Assembly (NCBI RefSeq): GCF_003985155.1
Contig: NZ_ML133696.1
Location: forward strand, 57,691-121,690
DNA: 64,000 bases
Origin: Rhizobium vallis
GTDB lineage: Bacteria > Pseudomonadota > Alphaproteobacteria > Rhizobiales > Rhizobiaceae
Direction: 5' to 3'
Shown here: positions 33,149 to 41,189 of the stretch, one piece after another
Position numbering within the stretch: position 1 is the stretch's first letter
Layout of the letters: every line of letters begins with the position of its first letter
The notes under the pieces: model-generated
Told to the model about the DNA's origin: nothing
Databases searched by the model: none
Seen by the model: the letters and a program-made list of their open reading frames with translations, nothing else
Program-made: the position numbers and the translations under genes

Positions 33149-33991
33149 TCAGATCGCTGTCGCGATCTCCATGGCGAGCTGGCTGAGGGCTGCTTCGGCG
33201 GAGGGGCCGGCGAGGACATAGGAGGTGCCGGCATTGTGCCAGGTCACGAGGCCGATCTCGTCCTTGATCGTTTCCTTGAAGTCGTCGGTCTCCGGCGGCT
33301 GTGCGTCTTTGCGGAAGCAGATGGAGATGATGTCGCCGTCGGTGTTGGAATAGACGAGCTGGCCGACGGGACGGCTGTCGCCGAGGATGACGCGGGCGCC
33401 CTGGAAGGTCCAGGACTCGGCGGAAAGATCGGGCACGCGGAAGGGCACGCCGATTGCGGTCGTCAGCCAGCTGGAGATTTCTTCGGCCTGCGAGGCGGGC
33501 ACCTCGACGAGATGACGGGGCTGGCGGATCAGCAGGCGCTGATAGGCGGTGACGTCGCCCAGCCAGTCACTGGTATTGGCGGGCGCCGTGGTGGAGGTCG
33601 TAGTAGCGATCTCGTCGGCATCCGGGCTGTTGCCGACGAAATAACCGATGCCGCAACCGACGACGAAGAGGATGAGGGCGGCGGCCAGCGCCTGCGGGCC
33701 GCTCGGCGCCAGTTTCACCTGTGGGCGCGTGGCGCGCTGGGCTATCGGCGTCTTCGGCGGCTGCGTGCTCTTGATGGAGCGGACGAGGGAGAGCGGCACG
33801 GGCTCCTTCAGGACGTCTTCGAGGCGGCGGCGGCCGAAATCGGCGCCATGGCGCAGCTTTTCGTGCAGCCGGCGCGCATTCTCATCGCTTGCCAGGCGCT
33901 GCTCCAGTTCATGTCGCTGTTCGGGCGAGACTTCGCCGTCGAGAAGGGCGGTGAGCTGGGCTTCGAGCGGCAATTTCCTGAGATCGAGCAA
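33149..33991 (-). CDS. Anti-sigma factor, single-pass membrane protein
   Basis: About 280 residues. The N-terminal LPLEAQLTALLDGEVSPEQR and HELEQRLASDENARRLHEKL form an anti-sigma domain without the zinc-binding HxxxCxxC motif. One membrane segment (ALAAALILFVVGCGIGYFVG) separates it from a periplasmic sensor part (DVTAYQRLLIRQPRHLVEVP to the C-terminus). I place the start at the TTG at 33991, two bases past the sigma stop; starts inside the sigma gene cannot be excluded. It would hold the ECF sigma at the membrane until a signal is sensed. Confidence 0.85.
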   Translation of the reverse strand: MLDLRKLPLEAQLTALLDGEVSPEQRHELEQRLASDENARRLHEKLRHGADFGRRRLEDVLKEPVPLSLVRSIKSTQPPKTPIAQRATRPQVKLAPSGPQALAAALILFVVGCGIGYFVGNSPDADEIATTTSTTAPANTSDWLGDVTAYQRLLIRQPRHLVEVPASQAEEISSWLTTAIGVPFRVPDLSAESWTFQGARVILGDSRPVGQLVYSNTDGDIISICFRKDAQPPETDDFKETIKDEIGLVTWHNAGTSYVLAGPSAEAALSQLAMEIATAI

Positions 33992-33992
33992 T

Positions 33993-34502
33993 TCAATACC
34001 TGTGGATCGGGTGGGAGTCGGCGAGCGCGGCGAAATGCAGTCTTGCGGTGGCGAGCTGGGAGACGACGCTTGCCGGGGCAATGCCCATGATGTCAGCCGC
34101 CTGCTGGTAGCTGTGGCCTTCGACGTCGACGAGCAGGAAGATCGAGGAAACGCCGTCCGGCATTTCGGCGATCATGCGATGGATGACGTCGGGATCGGCC
34201 GCGGCCGAGCGTTCGCGCGCGGCCTCTCTGATATCGGTGACGTTGCCGCGGGCCGACGCCTTCGGCTTGCGTTTGCGGCTGTCATCGGCCCATTGCTGGC
34301 GGGCGAGCGTGTAGATCCAGCTTTCCAGCCGGCCTTCGCCGTTCCACTGATGTCCCTTGGCGATGGCGCGCTGACAGATGGCCTGGACCAGTTCGTCGGC
34401 CACGACCGCATCACCCGCGAGCGTGATCGCGAAGCGGCGAAGGCGGGGCAGAAGGCCGACGAGGTCACGCCGGAGATCGATGGTCGTTGCGGGCTGACGC
34501 AT
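33993..34502 (-). CDS. ECF-type RNA polymerase sigma factor
   Basis: 169 residues with the two sigma regions: region 2 (LRRFAITLAGDAVVADELVQ, then ESWIYTLARQQWADDSRKRK) and region 4 (GVSSIFLLVDVEGHSYQQAA, then ASVVSQLATARLHF). Followed immediately by the anti-sigma gene, the normal arrangement. It should direct a small envelope or stress regulon; no clear autoregulated -35/-10 pair was recognised in the 186 bp upstream. Confidence 0.9.
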   Translation of the reverse strand: MRQPATTIDLRRDLVGLLPRLRRFAITLAGDAVVADELVQAICQRAIAKGHQWNGEGRLESWIYTLARQQWADDSRKRKPKASARGNVTDIREAARERSAAADPDVIHRMIAEMPDGVSSIFLLVDVEGHSYQQAADIMGIAPASVVSQLATARLHFAALADSHPIHRY

Positions 34503-34688
34503 TGTCTATCCAAGAAGCATTCACAATGGTTTCGCGGACGAAGGGTTCGCCGTCGGGCGCGAAGCCGACTTTACCGCGCCGGCGATGCATGTGCTTTATG
34601 AAGCAAGTCTCCTGCACTGTGCAAGCATCCGGTCGTCTTCCTCCCCCTTTCTCAAGGGATTTTCGTAGCGTAGCCCGCAAAGCTTGCG

Positions 34689-35249
34689 TCAATATGTCTT
34701 GTACCCGTTTAAGCTTTGCAGCAGAGCGCGATAGGCCCAGGTACCCTCGCCGCCGCGATCGCGGATTTCGACGAGCTGGACGCGGGCGCCCTGAATATCT
34801 CCCTGTTCCACCAGCGCCATGCCCATGTAGGAGCGGGCGAGGATGTAGTTCTCATCCGCCTGCAGCGCCTTCTTGTAATAAGACATGCCGAGCTCCATGC
34901 GGCCGGCCTTGCGGTTGGAATAGCCGAGGTAGTTCAGGATGCGCGGGTCGTTCTGGTTGCTGGCGAGGTTGAGCACGGTGATGGCGTTCTCATACTGGCC
35001 GGCATAGGCAAATTCGCGGGCGAACTTATAAAGATCGTCGTCGTTGAAGCTGCTCTTCTTCGGGGTGACGCATTCCTTCTTGGCCTTGTCCCAGACCTTG
35101 CCACCGGTGCAGGTCTTGGTCGTCTGGGTCTTCTGCGGCGGATTGGTGTCGTCGTTATTGTCGCCGACCGCGAAAGCGGCCGTAGCCATGCCGACGGCAA
35201 AGCCGGCTACAAGCGAAATTCTGCACAGGCGATGGAAAGGGGAAGTCAT
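34689..35249 (-). CDS. Exported TPR-repeat protein
   Basis: 186 residues. A Sec signal peptide (ISLVAGFAVGMATAAFA) is followed by a Thr/Lys-rich segment with two cysteines (TCTGGKVWDKAKKECVTPKK), then two to three tetratricopeptide units: DLYKFAREFAYAGQYENAIT, PRILNYLGYSNRKAGRMELG and ILARSYMGMALVEQGDIQGA. Probably a periplasmic adaptor. It lies 186 bp upstream of the ECF sigma gene on the same strand, so it could be in the sigma regulon, but there is no direct evidence. Confidence 0.87.
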   Translation of the reverse strand: MTSPFHRLCRISLVAGFAVGMATAAFAVGDNNDDTNPPQKTQTTKTCTGGKVWDKAKKECVTPKKSSFNDDDLYKFAREFAYAGQYENAITVLNLASNQNDPRILNYLGYSNRKAGRMELGMSYYKKALQADENYILARSYMGMALVEQGDIQGARVQLVEIRDRGGEGTWAYRALLQSLNGYKTY

Positions 35250-35407
35250 TGGCGGCTCCGTTCTGAGGCGATGCAGTTATCGGGAGTGTACGCTTAACGC
35301 CAAAAATACCAAGGGGGTAAGCGGCCTCCACGGCAAATGTTGCGGCGACGGCTCTCTGCTCTCACAAGCCGGTTGAAGCGCTGCATAAGGACGGTTCAGA
35401 AAAAACG

Positions 35408-36328
35408 CTAACGTACGAAAATATCGGTGCTTTCCGGCATGACGGCATCGCCGGCCTTGTTCACGCTGAAGCGCTCGCCGGTGAGCTCCCAAGCGCCGGG
35501 AGAACCGTCGATGGTGAAGAGGTTGTAGGCGGCGGGCGGCTTGATGCTGCCCGGTCCCTGCGAGGCCGACGCGATGCCGACGACGGGCACCGGCTGCACC
35601 TGGCCGCGCAGCCAGTGCAGCGTGTTGAGGTGCGTGTGGCCGTGCAGCACGAGCTCGGCGCCGCCGGTCGAAATCACGGCGGCGAAGCGGCGGATGCCGA
35701 TCATCCGCTTGTGAAAGGCGGTGGCGCCGCGGATCGGCGGATGGTGGATCATGACGACGCGGAAGAGACCGGCTTCGCCGGCCGCGCGCAGCATGTTCAC
35801 CGTGTCACGGGCTTGGCGGGCGCCGAAGAAGCCGGAGGCGGCAAAGGGAGGGGTGGCGACCGCCGTCGAGCAGCCGACGATCGCGACTTTGCCGCGGACG
35901 CGCAGATAAGGGAAGATGTGGCGGTCTTCCTGCCATTGCGGCGGGGAAAGGTCGCCGCGGACATAATCGTACCAGGCGCGCATCGACTTCTCGTAGGCGC
36001 CGGGTACATAGGCGTCATGATTGCCGGGAACGACCGACGTCTCGGCGGGATCGCCGAGCGCGCGCAGCCAGGCGGCGGCGCCGCGGATCTCGATACCGCT
36101 CGCCAGATTGACGAGATCGCCGGTGACGGCCAGGTGATCGGCCTGATGCGCACGAATATCGTCGAGCAGCAGATCCAGCGTGCTGCCGAAAAGGTGCTTG
36201 CGTCGATTTCGATGCCAGTTCACAAAGCCGGTTATGCGTTTTGAAAACAGCTCTTGAATGGAAAGACGGGGCAGCGGTCCGAGGTGGACGTCGGAAATAT
36301 GCGCGAGCTTGAACATGTTACGAGACAT
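35408..36328 (-). CDS. Calcineurin-like metallophosphoesterase
   Basis: About 306 residues with the complete metal-site series: LAHISDVHLG, AVTGDLVNLA, VVPGNHDAYVPG, VVMIHHPPI and VLHGHTHLNT. These are the DxH, GD, GNHD, H and GHxH blocks of two-metal phosphoesterases, probably acting on a cyclic nucleotide or other phosphodiester. The start is either ATG 36328 or ATG 36316; neither has a strong SD. It is divergent from the Nudix gene by 58 bp, and cytoplasmic by lack of a signal. Confidence 0.9.
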   Translation of the reverse strand: MSRNMFKLAHISDVHLGPLPRLSIQELFSKRITGFVNWHRNRRKHLFGSTLDLLLDDIRAHQADHLAVTGDLVNLASGIEIRGAAAWLRALGDPAETSVVPGNHDAYVPGAYEKSMRAWYDYVRGDLSPPQWQEDRHIFPYLRVRGKVAIVGCSTAVATPPFAASGFFGARQARDTVNMLRAAGEAGLFRVVMIHHPPIRGATAFHKRMIGIRRFAAVISTGGAELVLHGHTHLNTLHWLRGQVQPVPVVGIASASQGPGSIKPPAAYNLFTIDGSPGAWELTGERFSVNKAGDAVMPESTDIFVR

Positions 36329-36386
36329 AGACCAGCTTATTGACAAATCAAACACATCCGGCGTGATGAAGAGCTGAAACGGAGCA

Positions 36387-36866
36387 ATGGTGGATAAAGA
36401 GAAGCGGCCCTTTTACATCAGGATGGCCCTGCGCCTCCTGCATGTCTATTTCTCCGTCGCCCGTGGCATGACGATGGGTGTCCGGGCTGCCTGCTTCGAT
36501 GCGGAGGGGCGGATTTTCCTCGTGCGCCACAGCTATGTCGGCGGCTGGCATATGCCGGGCGGCGGATTGGAACGCAACGAGACGGTCGAGGAAGCACTGG
36601 TCAAGGAGCTGCGCGAGGAGGGCAACCTCCAGATCATCGGCAAGCCGCATCTGATCCAGGTCTATTTCAACACCTCGACCACCCGGCGCGACCACGTCGT
36701 GTTTTACCGGGCGACCGTGGCGCAGACGGCGCCGCGCCCGCCGGACTGGGAAATCTCCGACAGCGGGTTCTTCACTCTCGACAATCTGCCTGCTGGCACG
36801 ACCGAGGCGACGCATCGCCGCCTCGCCGAGCTTCGAGGCGAGCAGGAGCCCGACCACCGCTGGTGA
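36387..36866 (+). CDS. Nudix hydrolase
   Basis: 159 residues. The Nudix box reads GGGLERNETVEEALVKELRE-EGN, with the consensus GX5EX7REUXEEXGU well preserved (residues about 58-80). The N-terminal RMALRLLHVYFSVARGMTMG is unusual, amphipathic and may contact the membrane. It hydrolyses a nucleoside diphosphate linked to an unknown group. GGAGCA precedes the start. It converges with the hydroquinone reductase gene six bases away. Confidence 0.88.
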   Translation: MVDKEKRPFYIRMALRLLHVYFSVARGMTMGVRAACFDAEGRIFLVRHSYVGGWHMPGGGLERNETVEEALVKELREEGNLQIIGKPHLIQVYFNTSTTRRDHVVFYRATVAQTAPRPPDWEISDSGFFTLDNLPAGTTEATHRRLAELRGEQEPDHRW

Positions 36867-36872
36867 CAAGAA

Positions 36873-37859
36873 TCAGGCCGCGTTTAGCCTGGCGCGGCCA
36901 TGCGGGCTGTCGAGATCGAGCTCCGGGCCGACAGGGACGATGCCGGTCGGGTTGATCGTCTTGTGGCTGCGGTAATAATGCTGCTTGATGTGCTTCAGGT
37001 TCACCGTCTCGGCAACGCCTGCTGTCTGGTAGAGATCGCTGAGGTAGCCGGAGAGGTTGCTGTAATCGGCGATGCGGCGGATGTTGCACTTGAAATGGCC
37101 GACATAAACGGGATCGAAGCGCACCAGCGTGGTGAACAGGCGCCAATCGGCTTCGGTCAGCCTGTCGCCGAAGAGGTAGCGGCTCTTGCCCAGGCGTTCG
37201 TCGAGCATATCGAGCGTCTCGAACAGCTTGCCGACATTTTCCTGATAGGCTTCCTGGGTGGTGGCAAAGCCCGCCTTGTAGACGCCGTTGTTGACGGTGT
37301 CGTAGACCGTGGCGTTCAGCGCGTCGATTTCGGCGCGCAGATCCTCCGGGTAAAAATCGGCCTTCGAGCCCGTCAGTCCGTCGAAGGCGCTGTTGAACAT
37401 GCGGATGATTTCGGCCGATTCGTTGTTGACGATCGTGCCGGTCTTTTTGTCCCAGAGGACGGGAACGGTCACGCGGCCGGAATAGTGAGGATCGGCCTTG
37501 ACGTAGATCTGCCAAAGGGTGGCGGCGCCGAAGAGCGGATCGCCGGTGGCGCCGTCGCCGATGTGGAACTCCCAGCCGTTCTCGACCATCAGCGGATCGA
37601 CGACGGAGACCGAAATCAAGTCTTCCAGCTTTTTCAGCTTGCGGAAGATCAGCGTGCGATGCGCCCAGGGACAGGCGAGCGAGACGTAGAGATGGTAACG
37701 CCCGGCCTCGGCCTTGAAGCCGCCGCTGCCGGAGGGCCCGGCCTCGCCGTCCTGCGTCACCCAGTTGCGAAACTGCGAAGGCTGCCGCTTGAATTGGCCC
37801 TTGCTCTCTTTCGTATCGTACCAGACGTCATGCCAGACGCCGTCCACCAGCATTCCCAT
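36873..37859 (-). CDS. Glutathionyl-hydroquinone reductase (GST superfamily, YqjG/ECM4 type)
   Basis: About 328 residues. The catalytic Cys is in SLACPWAHRT (Cys63), the hallmark of the Xi-class/YqjG family that reduces glutathionyl-hydroquinones to hydroquinones. Other motifs are PVLWDKKTGTIVNNESAEII (glutathione-binding) and the C-terminal GDRLTEADWRLFTTLVRFD and SHKTINPTGIVPVGP. I start at ATG 37859 because AAGGA is ten bases upstream; ATG 37868 is possible. It is a single gene preceded by a repeat-containing gap. Confidence 0.92.
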   Translation of the reverse strand: MGMLVDGVWHDVWYDTKESKGQFKRQPSQFRNWVTQDGEAGPSGSGGFKAEAGRYHLYVSLACPWAHRTLIFRKLKKLEDLISVSVVDPLMVENGWEFHIGDGATGDPLFGAATLWQIYVKADPHYSGRVTVPVLWDKKTGTIVNNESAEIIRMFNSAFDGLTGSKADFYPEDLRAEIDALNATVYDTVNNGVYKAGFATTQEAYQENVGKLFETLDMLDERLGKSRYLFGDRLTEADWRLFTTLVRFDPVYVGHFKCNIRRIADYSNLSGYLSDLYQTAGVAETVNLKHIKQHYYRSHKTINPTGIVPVGPELDLDSPHGRARLNAA

Positions 37860-37983
37860 GATCTTCATTTCCTTGATTTGCGTGTCGGGACTAGAGTTAG
37901 CTGAGATAGCGGGGATTTGCAGGGGGGAAAGATTGAACAGTGCGTTACACCGTTCATGCGCTGCACAATCCGGATTGCTGCCG

Positions 37984-38017
37984 TGTCCTTTGTGCATCTG
38001 AAAAGATGCGCGGCGCA
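37984..38017. repeat. Palindromic repeat with GAAA loop (copy 2)
   Basis: GTCCTTTGTGCATCT, loop GAAA, AGATGCGCGGCGC. The same GTCCTTTG...GAAA...GCGGCGC core occurs at 16743-16785, with compensating changes in the stem that keep the pairing. Confidence 0.6.
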
Positions 38018-38127
38018 GGCGTAGCGCATTTTGCGTTGGACGACGGAAATTTTTCCTGCTATCGGCCTTTTCACGATTTGAGAGACCCCTGCCTGATGTT
38101 CATCTCCAGAAACCCGCGACGACGCTG

Positions 38128-38691
38128 ATGCTCCCGAACGCCAAAGGCGTGTTCGAGACCCATCAATCTGTCCATCCGGTTTCTGTCATCATGTACAAGC
38201 ACGATCTCGTCTATCTCACAGAAGACGCGTCTCATGACGCCGCCATCGAACACATCAACGAAGAAGCCTTCGGTCCCGGCCGCTTCACGCGTGCCGCAGC
38301 GCGCATCCGCGAGCAGGGGCCGCACGATCTGTCGCTCTCCTTCATCTGTACTGACGACGGCGAGACGATCGCCTCCGTGCGCATGACGCCGGTACTCGCC
38401 GGCTCAGTGAAGGGCCATCTGCTTGGCCCGCTTGCCGTGCGCCCTTCGCACAAGAACAAGGGAATCGGCCGGGAACTGGTGCGGATCGCGGTGGAGGCAG
38501 CAAGGCGCAAAGGCTCGGAAGCCGTCATCCTCGTCGGTGATCCGCCCTATTACGGTCCGCTCGGCTTCGAGAAGGTCGCCTATGCCGCGCTTGCCTTTCC
38601 GGGTCCGGTCGATCCCAGCCGCGTGCTCGTCGTTCCGATCGGCGAAGGCGTCCACGGGCGGCTGAAGGGCACGATCGCCTGGCGCGAATGA
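38128..38691 (+). CDS. GNAT-family N-acetyltransferase (YhbS-like)
   Basis: 187 residues. The acetyl-CoA site is LLGPLAVRPSHKNKGIGREL, and the downstream VILVGDPPYYGPLGFEKVAY is the YhbS-type motif. The substrate is unknown. The start at 38128 lacks an SD; ATG 38191 (MYKHDLVYLTED) is a possible alternative that removes 21 residues not part of the fold. It is a single gene that converges with another acetyltransferase. Confidence 0.85.
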   Translation: MLPNAKGVFETHQSVHPVSVIMYKHDLVYLTEDASHDAAIEHINEEAFGPGRFTRAAARIREQGPHDLSLSFICTDDGETIASVRMTPVLAGSVKGHLLGPLAVRPSHKNKGIGRELVRIAVEAARRKGSEAVILVGDPPYYGPLGFEKVAYAALAFPGPVDPSRVLVVPIGEGVHGRLKGTIAWRE

Positions 38692-38699
38692 TTTAGGCT

Positions 38700-39116
38700 C
38701 TACAGGTTTTTCCTGAGGAAGCTGCGCGTGCGGCCTTCCGGGAAATCCTTGAGTTCGCCGAAGACTTCATAACCCTGCCTGAGATAGGCACGCAGAGCCT
38801 GCGGATTGAACGTGTCGATCCAGGCGCCGCGACAGCCCCGGGCTCTTGCCTCTTCTTCGGCCTTTGCGAGCAGATTGCCTGATAGACCGATGCCGCGCAG
38901 CGTCTCGGGAACATAAAGCATCTGGGTGAAGAGCCAGCCCCAGGCGGTAAAGCCCGAAAGACCGCCGGTCACATTGCCGTCGGTATCGCGGATGAGGACG
39001 GCAAGCGGCTTGCGATCCGCAGGGCCAGCATCACCGTTGTTGAAAGCCGAGAGCGCATCGGTGATCGCCGCGAGTTCCTCCTGCGAGGGCGAGGCGCTAA
39101 GCTCTAATTCCGGCAT
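38700..39116 (-). CDS. GNAT-family N-acetyltransferase, last gene of the MoxR operon
   Basis: 138 residues from ATG 39116. The fold is recognisable: LIRDTDGNVTGGLSGFTAWG, QMLYVPETLRGIGLSGNLLA (acetyl-CoA site) and AWIDTFNPQALRAYLRQGYE. The start lies 3 bp downstream of the previous stop, so it is part of the moxR-DUF58-DUF4159 operon. Substrate unknown; whether it serves the MoxR system or simply shares its transcript is open. Confidence 0.85.
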   Translation of the reverse strand: MPELELSASPSQEELAAITDALSAFNNGDAGPADRKPLAVLIRDTDGNVTGGLSGFTAWGWLFTQMLYVPETLRGIGLSGNLLAKAEEEARARGCRGAWIDTFNPQALRAYLRQGYEVFGELKDFPEGRTRSFLRKNL

Positions 39117-39118
39117 GC

Positions 39119-41188
39119 CTACCGCCCCTCGCGCCACCACATGGCGCCGAAGGCGAAGAGCAGGATGCCGACGCCGGCAAAACCGGCAAAGAGCGGCAGC
39201 GTGTTGATGCCCTTCAGAACCGTCTCGCTGGTCATGCGGATCATCATGCGCTCATTGTCGGAGACGCGGATCTGGCCGCGCACCGGCAGGATCGGCGGCA
39301 CGCTGATTGCGCCGTTTGCATTGGCGACACGGGTAACGAGACCCTTACTCCTGTCGGCGACCGGCTTCAGCACATCCGTCGTCGAAATCATCGCCTTGAA
39401 CTCAGGCGCATCTACGGCGCCGATATGGACGAGCGTCGAGAGCTTGCCGTTGCGGATTTCGAAGAGGCCGATCTCGTCCATCTTCTTCTCGGCCTTGTAG
39501 AGGCCGGGCTCGGTCTGGGTGAGCGGCAGCGTTTCGGTCTTGCCGGAGGGATAACGAACGGTGGCGTTGCCAGGATTGTCGCCGATCGTCTGGCGCGTGA
39601 CTTCAAGGGTGCGGCCGGAGGCGCGCGCCGTCAGCGCTTCTTCCTCGAGCGCCGGTTCCTTCATCAGCCAATGGGCGATGCGGCGATAGAGCGAGACATT
39701 CGGGCCGCCGCCTTCGAAGCCGCGCGCCCAGAGCCAGCCCTGATCGGAAAGCAGCATGGCGACGCGGCCCTGGCCGGCGCGGTTCAGCACCAGCAGCGGA
39801 TGGTTGTCGGCGCCGAGCATGATCGTCTCGCCCTCAGGCTTCTCGACGTCGACGCTGCGGAACCAGCGGCCCCAATGCGGCGGGTCCTCGCCCGAACCAT
39901 CAAGGCCGCGGGTGACGGGATGCTTTTGGCCTTCCTCGGAGAGGCGGGGATAGAAGGCCTTTTCGATCATCTGGCCGGTGGGCATTGCCGGCAGCACCGA
40001 GGAAAGCGGCGTCATGGCGATGGAATCGGGGCCGGCATGCTCGGGGCCGGCGGCGATCAGCAGCGCACCGCCGTTTTCGACATATTGGGCGATATTGTCG
40101 TAGTAGAGCAGCGGCAACACGCCGCGATGCTGGTAGCGGTCGAAGATGATCAGGTCGAAATCCTTGATCTTGTCGACAAAGAGTTCGCGTGTCGGGAAGG
40201 CGATCAGCGACAGCTCGTTGATCGGCGTGCCGTCCTGCTTTTCCGGCGGACGAAGAATGGTGAAGTGGACGAGATCGACCGAGGCGTCGGATTTCAAGAG
40301 GTTGCGCCAGGCCCGCTCGCCGGCATGCGGCTCGCCGGAGACGAGCAGGACGCGCAGATTCTGGCGGATGCCGTCGATGACATGGACGGCGCGATTGTTG
40401 GCGGCGGTGACTTCGCCCGGAAGCTCGGCGACGGAAAATTCGAGCACGTTGCTGCCGCCGCCCGGCACCTGGAAGGAGAAGGGCGTGTCCTGGCCGGGCG
40501 TCGCCCGCAGGGTGGCGATCTCGTTGCCGTTCATCTTGACGATGACATCGGCAGTGCCGCCCGGGCTCGGGCCGTCATCGAAAACGCGCAGGATGACCTG
40601 CTGCTCCTCGTTGACGATGCCGAAGCGCGGCCCCTTGATGACTTCGATGCGGCGATCGAATTCCTTGGGCTTGCCGGTGACGAGGCCATGGATCGGCGCG
40701 TCGAAGCCGAGCGCCTGATTGGCGGCCGGGACATCATGGACTTCGCCGTCGGTCAGCATGATGGCGCCACCGACGCGGGAGGGAGGGACATCGGCAATGT
40801 TGGCGGCCAGCGCGTCGAACAGGCGCGTGGAGGGCACATCGGAATTGACGTCGCCTTCGACATCGATGAAGCGCGGCTCGATCTGGGGAAAGCGGGCGAG
40901 CTGTCCCTTCAGGGCGGCGAGCGCGTCGTCGGTCATCTTGACACGGTCCGGCGTCTGCTGGCTCTGGCTTCGGTCGACGATGACGGGAACGATCGTCGAC
41001 AGCTGATCCCGGTCTTCCTGCAGAAGCACGGGATTGGCGAGCGCCGTCAGCAGGGCGAGTGCCGCCAGTGTCCGGACCCAGGCGCCGCGAACGCCACGCC
41101 AGAGCGCGAAGGCGGCGATAACAGCGCTGACGGCGGCCAGCGTCGCCAGAACCGGCCAGGGCAGGAAGGGCGAGAAATCGAACGTCAT
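39119..41188 (-). CDS. Membrane protein with vWA-like and glutamine-amidotransferase-like regions
   Basis: 689 residues. Two N-terminal membrane segments (about 10-28, 36-54), then a vWA-like domain (TIVPVIVDRSQSQQT, GGAIMLTDGEVHDV), a beta-rich part (KMNGNEIATLRATPGQDTPF), a class I amidotransferase-like flavodoxin fold (LRVLLVSGEPHAGERAWRNLL, LIIFDRYQHRGVLPLL, GGALLIAAGPEHAG) without a catalytic Cys, and a C-terminal membrane segment (LFAGFAGVGILLFAFGAMWW). Commonly annotated hypothetical in rhizobia. Its start is just after the DUF4159 stop (41190), so it works with that protein and the MoxR ATPase, probably at the envelope. Confidence 0.85.
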   Translation of the reverse strand: MTFDFSPFLPWPVLATLAAVSAVIAAFALWRGVRGAWVRTLAALALLTALANPVLLQEDRDQLSTIVPVIVDRSQSQQTPDRVKMTDDALAALKGQLARFPQIEPRFIDVEGDVNSDVPSTRLFDALAANIADVPPSRVGGAIMLTDGEVHDVPAANQALGFDAPIHGLVTGKPKEFDRRIEVIKGPRFGIVNEEQQVILRVFDDGPSPGGTADVIVKMNGNEIATLRATPGQDTPFSFQVPGGGSNVLEFSVAELPGEVTAANNRAVHVIDGIRQNLRVLLVSGEPHAGERAWRNLLKSDASVDLVHFTILRPPEKQDGTPINELSLIAFPTRELFVDKIKDFDLIIFDRYQHRGVLPLLYYDNIAQYVENGGALLIAAGPEHAGPDSIAMTPLSSVLPAMPTGQMIEKAFYPRLSEEGQKHPVTRGLDGSGEDPPHWGRWFRSVDVEKPEGETIMLGADNHPLLVLNRAGQGRVAMLLSDQGWLWARGFEGGGPNVSLYRRIAHWLMKEPALEEEALTARASGRTLEVTRQTIGDNPGNATVRYPSGKTETLPLTQTEPGLYKAEKKMDEIGLFEIRNGKLSTLVHIGAVDAPEFKAMISTTDVLKPVADRSKGLVTRVANANGAISVPPILPVRGQIRVSDNERMMIRMTSETVLKGINTLPLFAGFAGVGILLFAFGAMWWREGR

Positions 41189-41189
41189 A

